Below, piece after piece: positions 1 to 8,346 of a stretch of 62,918 nt of DNA. The position numbers and the translations under genes are program-made. Source of the stretch: a candidate division KSB1 bacterium (GTDB lineage Bacteria > Zhuqueibacterota > JdFR-76 > DREG01); assembly GCA_022566355.1 (NCBI GenBank), contig JADFJB010000008.1, positions 1-62,918 on the forward strand. The letters are read 5' to 3'. Each line of letters begins with the position of its first letter. Within the stretch, counting starts at the first letter, position 1. A model generated the notes under the pieces. That model was not told the DNA's origin. It did not search any database and was given only the letters and a program-made list of their open reading frames with translations.

Positions 1-1
1 T

Positions 2-433
2 GCACCGCCTAAAGTGGTTGTGAAAAATAAAACCTATATAGACCTTTATGTAAGACCCGAAACACCGATAGCCAAACGGCATGAAATAATGAAAGAGTGG
101 TATCGTGAGGAACTCAAAAGAATAATTCCTGAACTTATTGAAAAATGGGAAAAGCGAATGAATTTAAAGGTCAACGACTGGCAAGTAAAACTCATGAAAA
201 CCAAATGGGGTTCATGCAACATTGAAAAGAAAAGAATTTGGCTAAATCTTGAACTGGCAAAGAAACCCATTCATTGCCTGGAATATATCATTGTGCATGA
301 AATGGTGCACTTATTGGAGAGACATCACAACGACAAATTTCTTTACTACATGGCCACCTATTTACCCAATTGGAAACAACTAAAAAAAGAATTGAATAAA
401 TTACCGGTAAGTCATGCAGATTGGAGTTATTGA
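2..433 (+). CDS. YgjP-type (DUF45) metallopeptidase, 3' part
   Basis: This is the C-terminal part of a YgjP/DUF45 zinc metallopeptidase-like protein. The reading frame is open to the window edge, so the real start lies upstream; the GTG at 14 is only an internal option. The zinc signature VHEMVHLLERHH (HExxH followed by a further His) is clear, and the preceding KTKWGSCN segment is typical of the family. Family members are usually about 230 residues, so roughly the first 90 are missing. In many bacteria YgjP genes sit beside restriction or toxin systems; here a toxin-antitoxin pair follows on the other strand. The substrate is unknown. Confidence 0.85.
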   Translation, partial: APPKVVVKNKTYIDLYVRPETPIAKRHEIMKEWYREELKRIIPELIEKWEKRMNLKVNDWQVKLMKTKWGSCNIEKKRIWLNLELAKKPIHCLEYIIVHEMVHLLERHHNDKFLYYMATYLPNWKQLKKELNKLPVSHADWSY

Positions 434-462
434 AAACACACATAACAAATCCGATGTAAGAA

Positions 463-482
463 CAACCCAAAAATTGGGGTTG
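463..482. terminator. Hairpin between convergent genes
   Basis: CAACCCAA and TTGGGGTTG pair with one bulge around a three-base AAA loop. The hairpin lies between the end of the YgjP gene and the end of the antitoxin gene. There is no strong T-run on either side, so a terminator role is only suggested by its position. Confidence 0.3.
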
Positions 483-507
483 AGCTTCGTATTACAAACC
501 AGCGTAA

Positions 508-822
508 TCAATCGCTTGAGATAATACCTGCAATATCTTGTTTTGTGGTGCCCAAAGCCAGCAGTGATTTTATGAGCAAGTCTATCGAGACAGAGGGGTC
601 GCCGGATTCCATTTTTGCGATGCGGGACTGGTTAGATCTCAGAAGTTTAGCCAGTTCAATTTGAGTCAATTTCTTTTTCAGCCTGCGCTTTTTAAGGTTT
701 TCACCGAGTGTCAACTTCAATTCAATGTAGACATCCTCCAGTTCGCTAAGCCCAAGAAATTCTTTGGCTGAACCGATGCGCCAGCCCTTAGCTTCAAGCC
801 GTTTTCTCTTGGTGGTGTTCAT
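508..822 (-). CDS. HigA-type antitoxin, XRE family
   Basis: A 104-residue DNA-binding protein with a C-terminal Cro/CI (XRE) helix-turn-helix at about residues 40-95; the core reads LTQIELAKLLRSNQSRIAKM. It follows a HigB-type toxin gene on the same strand, the toxin-first order normal for HigBA pairs. It is expected to neutralise the toxin and repress the shared promoter. An AAGGA Shine-Dalgarno-like stretch lies 9-10 nt before the ATG. The gap to the toxin is 64 bp as annotated, but only 24 bp if the toxin frameshift is repaired. The family is clear; antitoxin function rests on context. Confidence 0.85.
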   Translation of the reverse strand: MNTTKRKRLEAKGWRIGSAKEFLGLSELEDVYIELKLTLGENLKKRRLKKKLTQIELAKLLRSNQSRIAKMESGDPSVSIDLLIKSLLALGTTKQDIAGIISSD

Positions 823-886
823 ATCAAGTATTCCTTATATTATAATTTAAGCTGAATCGTAAAGTTTAATTCTTTGCTTGCAAATT

Positions 887-1180
887 TCAATGACCTGTTT
901 TGGAGTTTTTATTGGTTTTTTTATCGAATACTAGTAAAATTATGATTGCATCAGAATCTAATCGATAAATAATTCGCCACGTTAAGTTGTTATCGTTGAT
1001 TCGCAACTCGTGACATCTTGTACCGACAATCGGCATGGGTCGTGAATGTGGCATCGATAGTATTTCTTCAAGTTGAAGTTTTCGCAGTAAAAATCCAGCT
1101 TCAAGACGCGCAGATTTCGAAAACGGCGGTGTTTTAATTTCACCGTGTAGCCAAACAACTGGCTTTTCAGGTACATGCAT
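887..1180 (-). CDS. HigB/RelE-type toxin (Gp49-like), frameshifted at 3' end
   Basis: This is a phage Gp49-like/HigB mRNA interferase of the RelE fold, recognised from KPVVWLHGEIKTPPF, HSRPMP, CHELRI and WRIIYR. As read it has 97 residues and ends in KKTNKNSKTGH. Removing one A from the A-run at 906-910 (or the 7-A run at 916-922) restores the family tail KTPKQVIEICKQR and moves the stop to 847-849, giving about 110 residues, the usual size. The gene therefore carries a one-base insertion, a sequencing error, or a slippage site. The start sits 5 bp after a TATAAT box, so the mRNA may be leaderless. Confidence 0.8.
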   Translation of the reverse strand: MHVPEKPVVWLHGEIKTPPFSKSARLEAGFLLRKLQLEEILSMPHSRPMPIVGTRCHELRINDNNLTWRIIYRLDSDAIIILLVFDKKTNKNSKTGH

Positions 1181-1185
1181 AGTCT

Positions 1186-1214
1186 ATTATATGTCAGATA
1201 TGGCCTAAAATCAA
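1186..1214 (-). promoter_or_regulatory. Promoter of the toxin-antitoxin operon
   Basis: On the minus strand TTGATT (1214-1209) and TATAAT (1191-1186) are separated by exactly 17 bp. The -10 box ends 5 bp before the toxin ATG, so transcription would start at or next to that codon. Confidence 0.65.
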
Positions 1215-1240
1215 CAGTAAAGTTATCGGCAAATATGGCT
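1195..1240. promoter_or_regulatory. Direct repeats, candidate antitoxin operators
   Basis: CAGATATGGC at 1195-1204 and CAAATATGGC at 1230-1239 are near-identical repeats 35 bp apart. One lies in the spacer of the toxin-antitoxin promoter and the other just upstream of its -35 box. The placement suits autoregulation by the XRE antitoxin; this is inference. Confidence 0.35.
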
Positions 1241-1584
1241 AAACGCTTACCTGAAAATTATCGCTTAATACCCTCCAACACTTCCACAATCCTTCAGACA
1301 TAAATCTTTTCAGCCAGTAATCCCATAGAGTGAACCATTACTGAAATACAACCCGTTCAGCTTGCTTACAAGTCGCTTACTCAACCAATCCTTTTGAAAC
1401 CAGGTTTGATTTATTCAGTTAAAAACTCTGCTACTTAAAACTGGAATTAATCCAATATATTTTCCAATATTAGGGTTTAATTGCTTATAAAGCACTTCCA
1501 GCTTCATGTTTTTAATTCATTTTCGTGAAAACATAATGAAAATCATTCGTAATTATATGAGAAGTTATTTTTTTCTGAGATTTA

Positions 1585-3558
1585 ATGATCCTAGGTAAAT
1601 TGAAATTCAGTTTAAGATTAAAACTCATCCTTTTAAGCACGATCCTTGTCACAGTTATTATGGCAAGTGTGACTTTTTTCTTCACGATTCGCGAAATAGA
1701 ATCCAGGCGTGTTGATGTTGAGAACCAGGTGGAACGTATTGCGCGTAATATTGCAACCATGCAGCTTGTAGATCGCCTGGATTGGAGTATTTATCAAAAT
1801 TATATTACGAAGCTCATCACCGTGGATGAAGACATCATCTATATCGCAATTTATGACGACCGCCTGGATTTACGCGCGCATTCATTAAATTTGAATTTAG
1901 TGGAGGTTGATAATAACGGAACCATCTCCAGAAGACGTCAAGAGGAAATTGTCCAACGCCTGGATGAGGGAGCTGTGGCAATCGAAAGTCAAGACGATAT
2001 GCGAACCCAGACTGTTAATATACAATCTGGCGATCATGTTTTAGGAAGCGTCCATGTAGGGTTCTCGCTGATCGAAATTAATAATCATTTACGTGATGAC
2101 ATCATTCGAAATGTGTCCATGGCTTTGTTCTTCCTGGTGATTTTTGGCACGCTATCGGTTATTTTTAGCAGGCGTTTATCTAAACCTCTTGAACACTTGA
2201 GCGCTGCCATGGATGGAGTTAAGGCAGGCGATCTGGACCACAAAGTAAAAATAGTCAATCGTGACGAAATCGGTAAGCTGGCTGCGAATTTCAACGATAT
2301 GGTGGATGGCTTACGGGAAAGACGAATCATTGAAAAACTTGGACAAGAACTTGGAGCGACATTTCAATTGGATCGCTTAGCCCTTTTGATTCGTGAAAGG
2401 TTGAAAGGAGTAATAGGGGCTAAGGGTGCAATTTTATTCTTGCGTGATAGGCAAAATAAAAATCTTTTTTACGAAATTAATCCGGAGCAAAATTCGGATG
2501 AGCCCCGCGCTTTAAAACTTGATGATCCGGTTCAAACGATCTTTTTAGAAAATTCCGATGGATTCTTTCTGAAAATGGCGCCAGAGATTGTTCAAAACGC
2601 TTTTTCAAATCCATTTCGGGATAACAATGACCTGGTTATTCCAATGAATATTAAGGGTGAACTATTTGGCTTGCTGGTGTTTGAAGGACAAACTGAAGAG
2701 AACCAAGTCGATAGAAAGCGACAGCATTTTGCCTCTATCCTCGCCAACCAGGCTGCGCTTGCTTTGGAAAACTCACTTCTTTACGATGACTTACGGGACC
2801 AAGAAAGACTGAAGCACGAACTGGAAATAGCTCGTGATGTTCAGAAAAAACTTTTGCCAAGTGAAATGCCGGTACTTCCCGGATTTGAAGTGGACAGCAC
2901 ATGTATACCTGCAAATGAAGTTGGCGGCGATTATTATGACCTCTTCCGTATGGATGAAGACCGCATGGGTATTGTTATTGCTGATGTAAGCGGGAAAGGG
3001 GCCTCTGCTGCTTTTTACATGGCAGAAATTAAAGGAATGATGATGTCTCTCGTCCCCATTCATCGATCCCCGAAAAGCTTGCTAGTAGACCTTAATCATA
3101 AACTATATCAAACTTTCGAGCGTAACATCTTTACCAGCATGATTTATGGAATCTTAGATTTTAAAAAAAACCAATTTAATTTTGCCAGGGCTGGTCATAA
3201 TTCACTGCTTCACATCCGGGCTGATGGATTTTGTGATTTAATTACTCCTCCCGGCATCGGGTTAGGGTTAGATTCGGGCAGGCTATTCGAACAACAACTA
3301 AAGGAGGTTGAATTAATCTTAAATCCCGGCGATTCATTTTTATTGTTTACAGATGGACTGACAGATGCAATGAATTCTAAAATGGAAGCATACGGCGAAG
3401 AGCGCCTCATTGAAACAATATGTAAGAAGCAACATTTGGACGCATCCCATATTTGCAGTTATATTTTGCGGAGTGTGCAAGATCATGTAAATGGCCACGA
3501 CCAGCACGATGATCTGACTATGGTTCTGGTTAAATGTTTGGCAGAATCCAATAATTGA
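1585..3558 (+). CDS. RsbU-type PP2C serine phosphatase with HAMP and GAF
   Basis: A 657-residue membrane-bound signalling phosphatase. In order: TM helix at about 13-33, extracytoplasmic sensor at 34-170, second TM at 175-195, HAMP at 196-248, GAF at 255-395, a short coiled linker, and a SpoIIE/RsbU PP2C phosphatase at 425-655. Metal-binding motifs are visible: NEVGGDYYD, IADVSGKG, LFTDGLTDA and HDDLTMV. Family members dephosphorylate anti-anti-sigma (STAS) proteins in partner-switching pathways, so this one probably couples an envelope signal to such a switch. No partner kinase or STAS gene lies nearby. The Shine-Dalgarno is weak. Confidence 0.9.
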   Translation: MILGKLKFSLRLKLILLSTILVTVIMASVTFFFTIREIESRRVDVENQVERIARNIATMQLVDRLDWSIYQNYITKLITVDEDIIYIAIYDDRLDLRAHSLNLNLVEVDNNGTISRRRQEEIVQRLDEGAVAIESQDDMRTQTVNIQSGDHVLGSVHVGFSLIEINNHLRDDIIRNVSMALFFLVIFGTLSVIFSRRLSKPLEHLSAAMDGVKAGDLDHKVKIVNRDEIGKLAANFNDMVDGLRERRIIEKLGQELGATFQLDRLALLIRERLKGVIGAKGAILFLRDRQNKNLFYEINPEQNSDEPRALKLDDPVQTIFLENSDGFFLKMAPEIVQNAFSNPFRDNNDLVIPMNIKGELFGLLVFEGQTEENQVDRKRQHFASILANQAALALENSLLYDDLRDQERLKHELEIARDVQKKLLPSEMPVLPGFEVDSTCIPANEVGGDYYDLFRMDEDRMGIVIADVSGKGASAAFYMAEIKGMMMSLVPIHRSPKSLLVDLNHKLYQTFERNIFTSMIYGILDFKKNQFNFARAGHNSLLHIRADGFCDLITPPGIGLGLDSGRLFEQQLKEVELILNPGDSFLLFTDGLTDAMNSKMEAYGEERLIETICKKQHLDASHICSYILRSVQDHVNGHDQHDDLTMVLVKCLAESNN

Positions 3559-3677
3559 ATTTTCACATAAAATTCAGGCTAAAGTTCTGAAACATAGCAA
3601 ATGCAAAAACGTAAACATCAAAGATTGTTTAAACCTGACACATTGAAATATTCTCATTTATTTTACCAGGAGATTTA

Positions 3678-6251
3678 ATGTTTAGAAATACTTTATTATC
3701 CAGCATAACTGCTCTCATTCTTTTGATCCTTTTAGGATGCAGCAGTAACGAATCTCGTAAAATTAAACTTGCCGACTCAGCTGACGATGAAGCAACGAAC
3801 GTTCTTACCGCTTCCAGTGTTTTGCAAGTCGAGCCTGAAGATCAGCGAAGTATTGCCATTTTATTCTTCGACAATCAAACCGGTGATGCGAATCTTGATT
3901 GGCTGCGACGAGGAATCTCCGAAATGTTAGTCACCGATCTCACTCAATCACCTTATTTAAATGTATTTAATACCCAGAAAATACAAGAGCTTCTGGTACA
4001 ATCGGGCGAAGAAGTTCCAGAAAATATTGACTTAACCTTAGCAGCGAAAGTTGCACGTAATGCAAAAATAGAAACTTTACTGACAGGAAGAATTTATAAT
4101 GAATCCGGTGAACTTGTTATTGAAGTTGAACTGCGAGATGCTGAAACAAATAAACTCATCCGCAAGGAAGTAACAAGAAGCCCGGGCATGGAACAGATAT
4201 TCAGCATGGTTAACGAACTTTCGCAAAAGGTAAGAACGAACCTGCGCGGAGATTTAATTGCCCAGGCTGATCCGGAATATGACCTGTCCGATATGACGAA
4301 CTCCATTGAAGCCTTCCGCTGCTACACCGAAGCGATAGAAAATCAAGAGAAGTTTCTATATAAAGATGCGGAAAAGTGCCTACTGCTAGCGATTAAAGCC
4401 GACACTTCATTTGCGGCTGCTTACCTACGATTGGCGCAAATTAATTTTTCTCAACGAAAGACAGATGAAGGAATTCAAGCTTTGAAAAAAGCTCGACAAT
4501 TCGCTGATAAACTTTCAAAAACAGATAAGCTCCACTTAGAATTGTATGAATACGAATTTGATGGTGATATAGAAAACCTGATGAAAACCATGGAGAAATT
4601 TGTTGCTCACGCGCCCCAGGATGTCGATACCAGGATGCAGTTAGCAACGATGTACAAATATATTGGCTCTAAAAAAGCTCTGAAAGAATTCAAGAAAATT
4701 CTGGATATAGACCCTGCGCGAAAACTTGCTTACAATGAAATTGCTTATCTTTACGCTGACCGAGGCGACTTAGTTACTGCCTTAAAATTTTTGGATAAGT
4801 ATGAAGAACTAGCGGTAAACGAACCAAACCCCCATGATAGTCGCGGCGAAATTCTCATGCGCGCCGGCCAATTAAGTGAAGGTGTGCCCCATTTAAAAAA
4901 GGCATTAGAAATCAGGCCCGATTTTGTTTCTTCCGCCGAAAATTTAACTCTTATATTTAGTGAATTGGGAAATCTTGACGAAGCTCTCATTTATTCAAAC
5001 GAATCGATAAAACATGCAAGAAGCGATCTTACCAAAGCAAATTCTTACGCAAACCAGGCAAGGATTCTATGGCGCTCAGGCAAGATTAAGAAAGCTGAAA
5101 AAGCGATTGAAAAAGCGTTTGATACATGGCCAAAGAGTATTTATCCAATCATAATCGCCGGTGAGATGTACCAATCTATTGGTGACACTATGACCGCCAG
5201 AAAAATATACCAATCATTTTTTACAAAAAATAAAAGCGCTGTCACGAATAGAGAATGGAATCTTCAAGATATTGCGCAATATTTAACCCTGAGTATGGAA
5301 ATCGACCTGCCCCAAAAAGAAGTTGTTACAGTCCTTGAAGATCTCATTGAAAGTGAGCCCAGTCCCTTCTTACGAGATCAATTTAAACGAGTACTTGCGA
5401 CAGCTTACCTGCGAATGGGAGAGACTCAAAAAGCCACTGAAACGATTGCGGAGATTGATACTAAATTTCTCACATACCTGACTAAATTTAAAAATCGAGG
5501 CTGGAATTCTGGAGGATGGAAGTATATGAGTGAATGGATTGATCTGGCGCCAGTGACTGACTCAACCGATTATTCCGATTGTGGATATCTGTACGATATC
5601 GCAAAAGAAGCCGGCAGGAAAGATATTGAGGTTATGGCAAGATATATCTATGCTCAGTACCTGGGGAAATTTGGCAGAAAGGACGAGTTAGCCAAAGAGT
5701 ATAAAGCGTTGGGAACACCCCTGGAAGAAAATTGGTCTGTTATCGGGCCTTATCCGAACGATTCCGGATTTAACACAGTTTTTCCACCCGAAGAAAAAAT
5801 AGGCCAAAAAGAGAGTTATCCAGATTCTGAAGATGAATTGAAATGGCGACCGGCGGTCGATGGCTCGTATGATGGCTATATCAATTTGAAAAAAATATTT
5901 GGCAAATCATCCTGGTCTGTGGCTTATGCAGCTCTTTCAATTCATTCACCGGATAAAAGGGTCGTACAAATACGTTTAGGCACGGATGAGGCAGGTAAGT
6001 TGTGGTTCAATAATGAATTGGTCTGGCAAGCATACCGCTTGCATGATGAAGCGTTAGACCACGATATCGTCAAGGTGGTTTTGTGGCCAGGTGATAATAA
6101 TTTGCTGCTCAAAGTAACCAACAGTATTCAAGAATGGGGATTTTATTTACGAATAACAGATAAATACGGAGATGGATTCAGCGATATCCAGCTTCATCCT
6201 CCCGGTGAAGAATCAGAGCAAGATATTGCTTTAGAGCATTTCGGTAAGTAA
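3678..6251 (+). CDS. CsgG-like/TPR lipoprotein
   Basis: An 857-residue lipoprotein. The lipobox LLGC places the acylated Cys at residue 21. Residues about 58-195 form a CsgG/FlgO-like domain beginning RSIAILFFDNQTGD, usual in outer-membrane-associated proteins that precede TPRs. TPR helices follow at about 215-600. A C-terminal beta-sandwich-like domain starts near residue 684 (ENWSVIGPYPN) and ends with WGFYLRITD. The SD AGGAG lies 7 nt before the ATG. It sits 120 bp after the phosphatase gene and may share its regulation. It probably acts as a periplasmic scaffold; the exact role is unknown. Confidence 0.75.
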   Translation: MFRNTLLSSITALILLILLGCSSNESRKIKLADSADDEATNVLTASSVLQVEPEDQRSIAILFFDNQTGDANLDWLRRGISEMLVTDLTQSPYLNVFNTQKIQELLVQSGEEVPENIDLTLAAKVARNAKIETLLTGRIYNESGELVIEVELRDAETNKLIRKEVTRSPGMEQIFSMVNELSQKVRTNLRGDLIAQADPEYDLSDMTNSIEAFRCYTEAIENQEKFLYKDAEKCLLLAIKADTSFAAAYLRLAQINFSQRKTDEGIQALKKARQFADKLSKTDKLHLELYEYEFDGDIENLMKTMEKFVAHAPQDVDTRMQLATMYKYIGSKKALKEFKKILDIDPARKLAYNEIAYLYADRGDLVTALKFLDKYEELAVNEPNPHDSRGEILMRAGQLSEGVPHLKKALEIRPDFVSSAENLTLIFSELGNLDEALIYSNESIKHARSDLTKANSYANQARILWRSGKIKKAEKAIEKAFDTWPKSIYPIIIAGEMYQSIGDTMTARKIYQSFFTKNKSAVTNREWNLQDIAQYLTLSMEIDLPQKEVVTVLEDLIESEPSPFLRDQFKRVLATAYLRMGETQKATETIAEIDTKFLTYLTKFKNRGWNSGGWKYMSEWIDLAPVTDSTDYSDCGYLYDIAKEAGRKDIEVMARYIYAQYLGKFGRKDELAKEYKALGTPLEENWSVIGPYPNDSGFNTVFPPEEKIGQKESYPDSEDELKWRPAVDGSYDGYINLKKIFGKSSWSVAYAALSIHSPDKRVVQIRLGTDEAGKLWFNNELVWQAYRLHDEALDHDIVKVVLWPGDNNLLLKVTNSIQEWGFYLRITDKYGDGFSDIQLHPPGEESEQDIALEHFGK

Positions 6252-6462
6252 TCTAAAATCCGGGGTCGTTGCACTTATCGATTGTCCTCTGTATCTCTCC
6301 ATTCTACTTTCTTAACTTGCATTTTCATTCCATTTGGTTTATTAAGCTTGATTGATAACTATTTAGTTCTTTATCTTAATAATCCGCCAACTTTTTCATA
6401 AAGGAAATAAATTAAGGCTCATCATGAAAATGATTTTGTCGCATTTGAAACTTGAATCCAAG

Positions 6463-6535
6463 TCTTGTTCATGATGTTAATCCTGTCTTAATACTTTTAA
6501 GAAAAAGTACACATTATTATTTTATTATGATGATC
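6463..6535 (+). repeat. Dispersed intergenic repeat, copy 1
   Basis: This shares TCTTGTTCAT, GTCTTAATACTTTT, an AAGTAC-CATTA core and TATGATGATC in the same order with 21721-21778, with short indels. Both copies lie upstream of plus-strand genes. It also holds GTTAATCCTGTC, seen again near 57715. Confidence 0.6.
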
Positions 6536-6549
6536 CATAATTAATTATG
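6536..6549. promoter_or_regulatory. AT-rich palindrome upstream of DUF47-pit
   Basis: CATAATTAATTATG is a perfect 14-bp palindrome 32 bp before the DUF47 start. It could be an operator, but similar AT-rich palindromes occur by chance here. Confidence 0.25.
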
Positions 6550-6581
6550 AACTTGATTGATTAAATCCATGAGGATTAGAA

Positions 6582-7226
6582 ATGCTTCTGCCATTTAAAA
6601 AAACCAAAGAATTAGAAATGCAGATTGATGAATATTTGGATTGTGTTGTAAAAGGCGGTTTATTGTTTAAGCAGGGACTAAAATTCTACCTTCAGGAAAA
6701 ATTTGAGGATTTTGAGGACCGGTTAAAATCCCTCGATCAGTGCGAAAGCCAGGCGGATGGTTTGCGTCGTTCAATCGAAAGTCAATTGTACATTCAAACT
6801 TTAATACCAGAATCTCGTGGAGATGTATTAGGACTGCTCGAAAGCTCGGATCGAGTTCTAAATTTGACTGCCGAGACTTTGTTGGAATTTTCAGTTGAGA
6901 CACCGAATATTCTTACAGCCATACGTGGGATGTTATTAGATCTGGCTGAAGCCTCTATCAATTCATTAGATGGAATGGTGCTGGCTATTCGAGCCTATTT
7001 TAGAGATTTAACTGCGGTTCGAGATCATATTAGTAAAGCACAATTTTATGAACATGAATCAGATAAGCTAGCTGAAAAAATTAAAAGAACTGTCTTCAAA
7101 ATGGATATTGAATTGAGTCATAAAAGCCATATTCGCTATTTTGTGCTCAAAATGGAAAACATCGCTGATCGAGCGGAGGACGTTTGTGATCGCATTTCAA
7201 TTGCGGCAATTAAACGATACATGTGA
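6582..7226 (+). CDS. DUF47 (PhoU-like) Pit accessory protein
   Basis: A 214-residue, all-helical DUF47/TIGR00153-family protein related to PhoU. The paired helical bundle with the conserved HESDKLAEKIKR and NIADRAEDVCDRI segments is clear. It lies 18 bp before a Pit phosphate permease gene, the classic DUF47-pit pair, and is thought to control or support phosphate uptake by the permease. A GAGG SD lies 9 nt before the ATG. It is cytoplasmic and of normal length. Confidence 0.9.
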   Translation: MLLPFKKTKELEMQIDEYLDCVVKGGLLFKQGLKFYLQEKFEDFEDRLKSLDQCESQADGLRRSIESQLYIQTLIPESRGDVLGLLESSDRVLNLTAETLLEFSVETPNILTAIRGMLLDLAEASINSLDGMVLAIRAYFRDLTAVRDHISKAQFYEHESDKLAEKIKRTVFKMDIELSHKSHIRYFVLKMENIADRAEDVCDRISIAAIKRYM

Positions 7227-7244
7227 TACCGGAAAGCATTGATA

Positions 7245-8294
7245 ATGATCTGGTTCTTTTTATTAAGTGGATTGTTTTTAGGGTGGTCTTTAGGTGCGAA
7301 TGATGCGGCCAATGTTTTCGGAACAGCCGTTGGCACACGCATGGTCAGGTTTAAGGTTGCAGCATGTGTTGCCAGTATCTTTGTAGTGATTGGAGCGGTG
7401 GTCAGCGGTGGAGGAACTGCTAATACTCTTGGAAAGCTAGGTGCGGTGAATGCCATGGCTGGTTCTTTCACGGTTGCTTTGGCTGCAGCTGCTACAGTCA
7501 CCTGGATGACTAAATTGAAGCTGCCAGTCTCAACTTCTCAGTCGATCGTTGGAGCAATTATCGGATGGAATCTTTTTACGGGCTCGGCGACAGATTTACA
7601 ATCACTAACAAAAATAGTTTCGGCCTGGATTATATGTCCGTTATTAGCAGCACTGTTTGCAGTTGTCTTATATAAAATATTTTATCAATTCTTTCGAAAA
7701 TTTAAGATACATTTATTAGAACAAGACCTCTATAACCGGCTCGGATTACTGCTTATTGGGGCTTTTGGCGCTTACAGCCTCGGCGCTAACAATATTGCTA
7801 ATGTAGTGGGAGTATTCATCTCCGCATCTCCATTCAAAGATATTGAAATATTGGGATGGGTTATTCCAGGAACTCAGCAGCTTTTCTTGATAGGAGGATT
7901 AGCCATCTCTGTAGGTATTATTACTTATTCTCGACGAGTCATGGAAACGGTAGGAAATGAATTGTTTAAACTTACACCTTTAACAGCCCTTATTGTAGTA
8001 CTCTCACAATCATTGGTTTTATTTATTTTTGCCTCACAAAGTATCGAAAATTTTCTCTTGAGTAATGGATTACCGACAATTCCTTTAGTGCCGGTATCCA
8101 GCTCGCAAGCCGTTATTGGCGCAATTCTCGGTGTTGGATTAGCTAAAGGCATATCGAGGATAAAATACGGTGTCCTGGGAAAGATTGCCCTCGGTTGGAT
8201 AACCACTCCAGTTGTAGCTTGCATCCTTACTTTTATTTTGTTGTTTTTCGTAAAAAATGTATTTGAGTTAAAAGTAGTTCATGGTATCCAATAA
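7245..8294 (+). CDS. pit: PiT-family inorganic phosphate transporter
   Basis: A 349-residue integral membrane protein of the PiT (PF01384) family, which imports phosphate (or metal-phosphate) by cation symport. Both inverted-repeat signatures are present: GANDAANVFGTAVG near residue 18 and GANNIANVVG near 180. About ten hydrophobic helices are visible. I chose the ATG at 7245 over the TTG at 7239 because GGAAAG then sits 8 nt upstream; the TTG would leave 2 nt. It forms a two-gene operon with the DUF47 gene. Confidence 0.92.
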   Translation: MIWFFLLSGLFLGWSLGANDAANVFGTAVGTRMVRFKVAACVASIFVVIGAVVSGGGTANTLGKLGAVNAMAGSFTVALAAAATVTWMTKLKLPVSTSQSIVGAIIGWNLFTGSATDLQSLTKIVSAWIICPLLAALFAVVLYKIFYQFFRKFKIHLLEQDLYNRLGLLLIGAFGAYSLGANNIANVVGVFISASPFKDIEILGWVIPGTQQLFLIGGLAISVGIITYSRRVMETVGNELFKLTPLTALIVVLSQSLVLFIFASQSIENFLLSNGLPTIPLVPVSSSQAVIGAILGVGLAKGISRIKYGVLGKIALGWITTPVVACILTFILLFFVKNVFELKVVHGIQ

Positions 8295-8346
8295 CAGTTC
8301 GCAGTTTTTTTTACATTTCAAATACAAAAAGACTTAGAAAGACTTC

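Larger units (their letters stand above)
1181..1584. other. Intergenic region between divergent genes
   Basis: About 400 bp between the toxin start and the phosphatase start. It holds the toxin-antitoxin promoter and two direct repeats at its left end. I see no convincing gene, RNA or terminator in the rest. Confidence 0.6.
6252..6581. other. Intergenic region before the phosphate-uptake operon
   Basis: About 330 bp, AT-rich, with no gene I can support. Its right half contains a dispersed repeat shared with 21721-21778 and a perfect 14-bp palindrome, so it is the likely control region of the DUF47-Pit operon. Confidence 0.55.
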
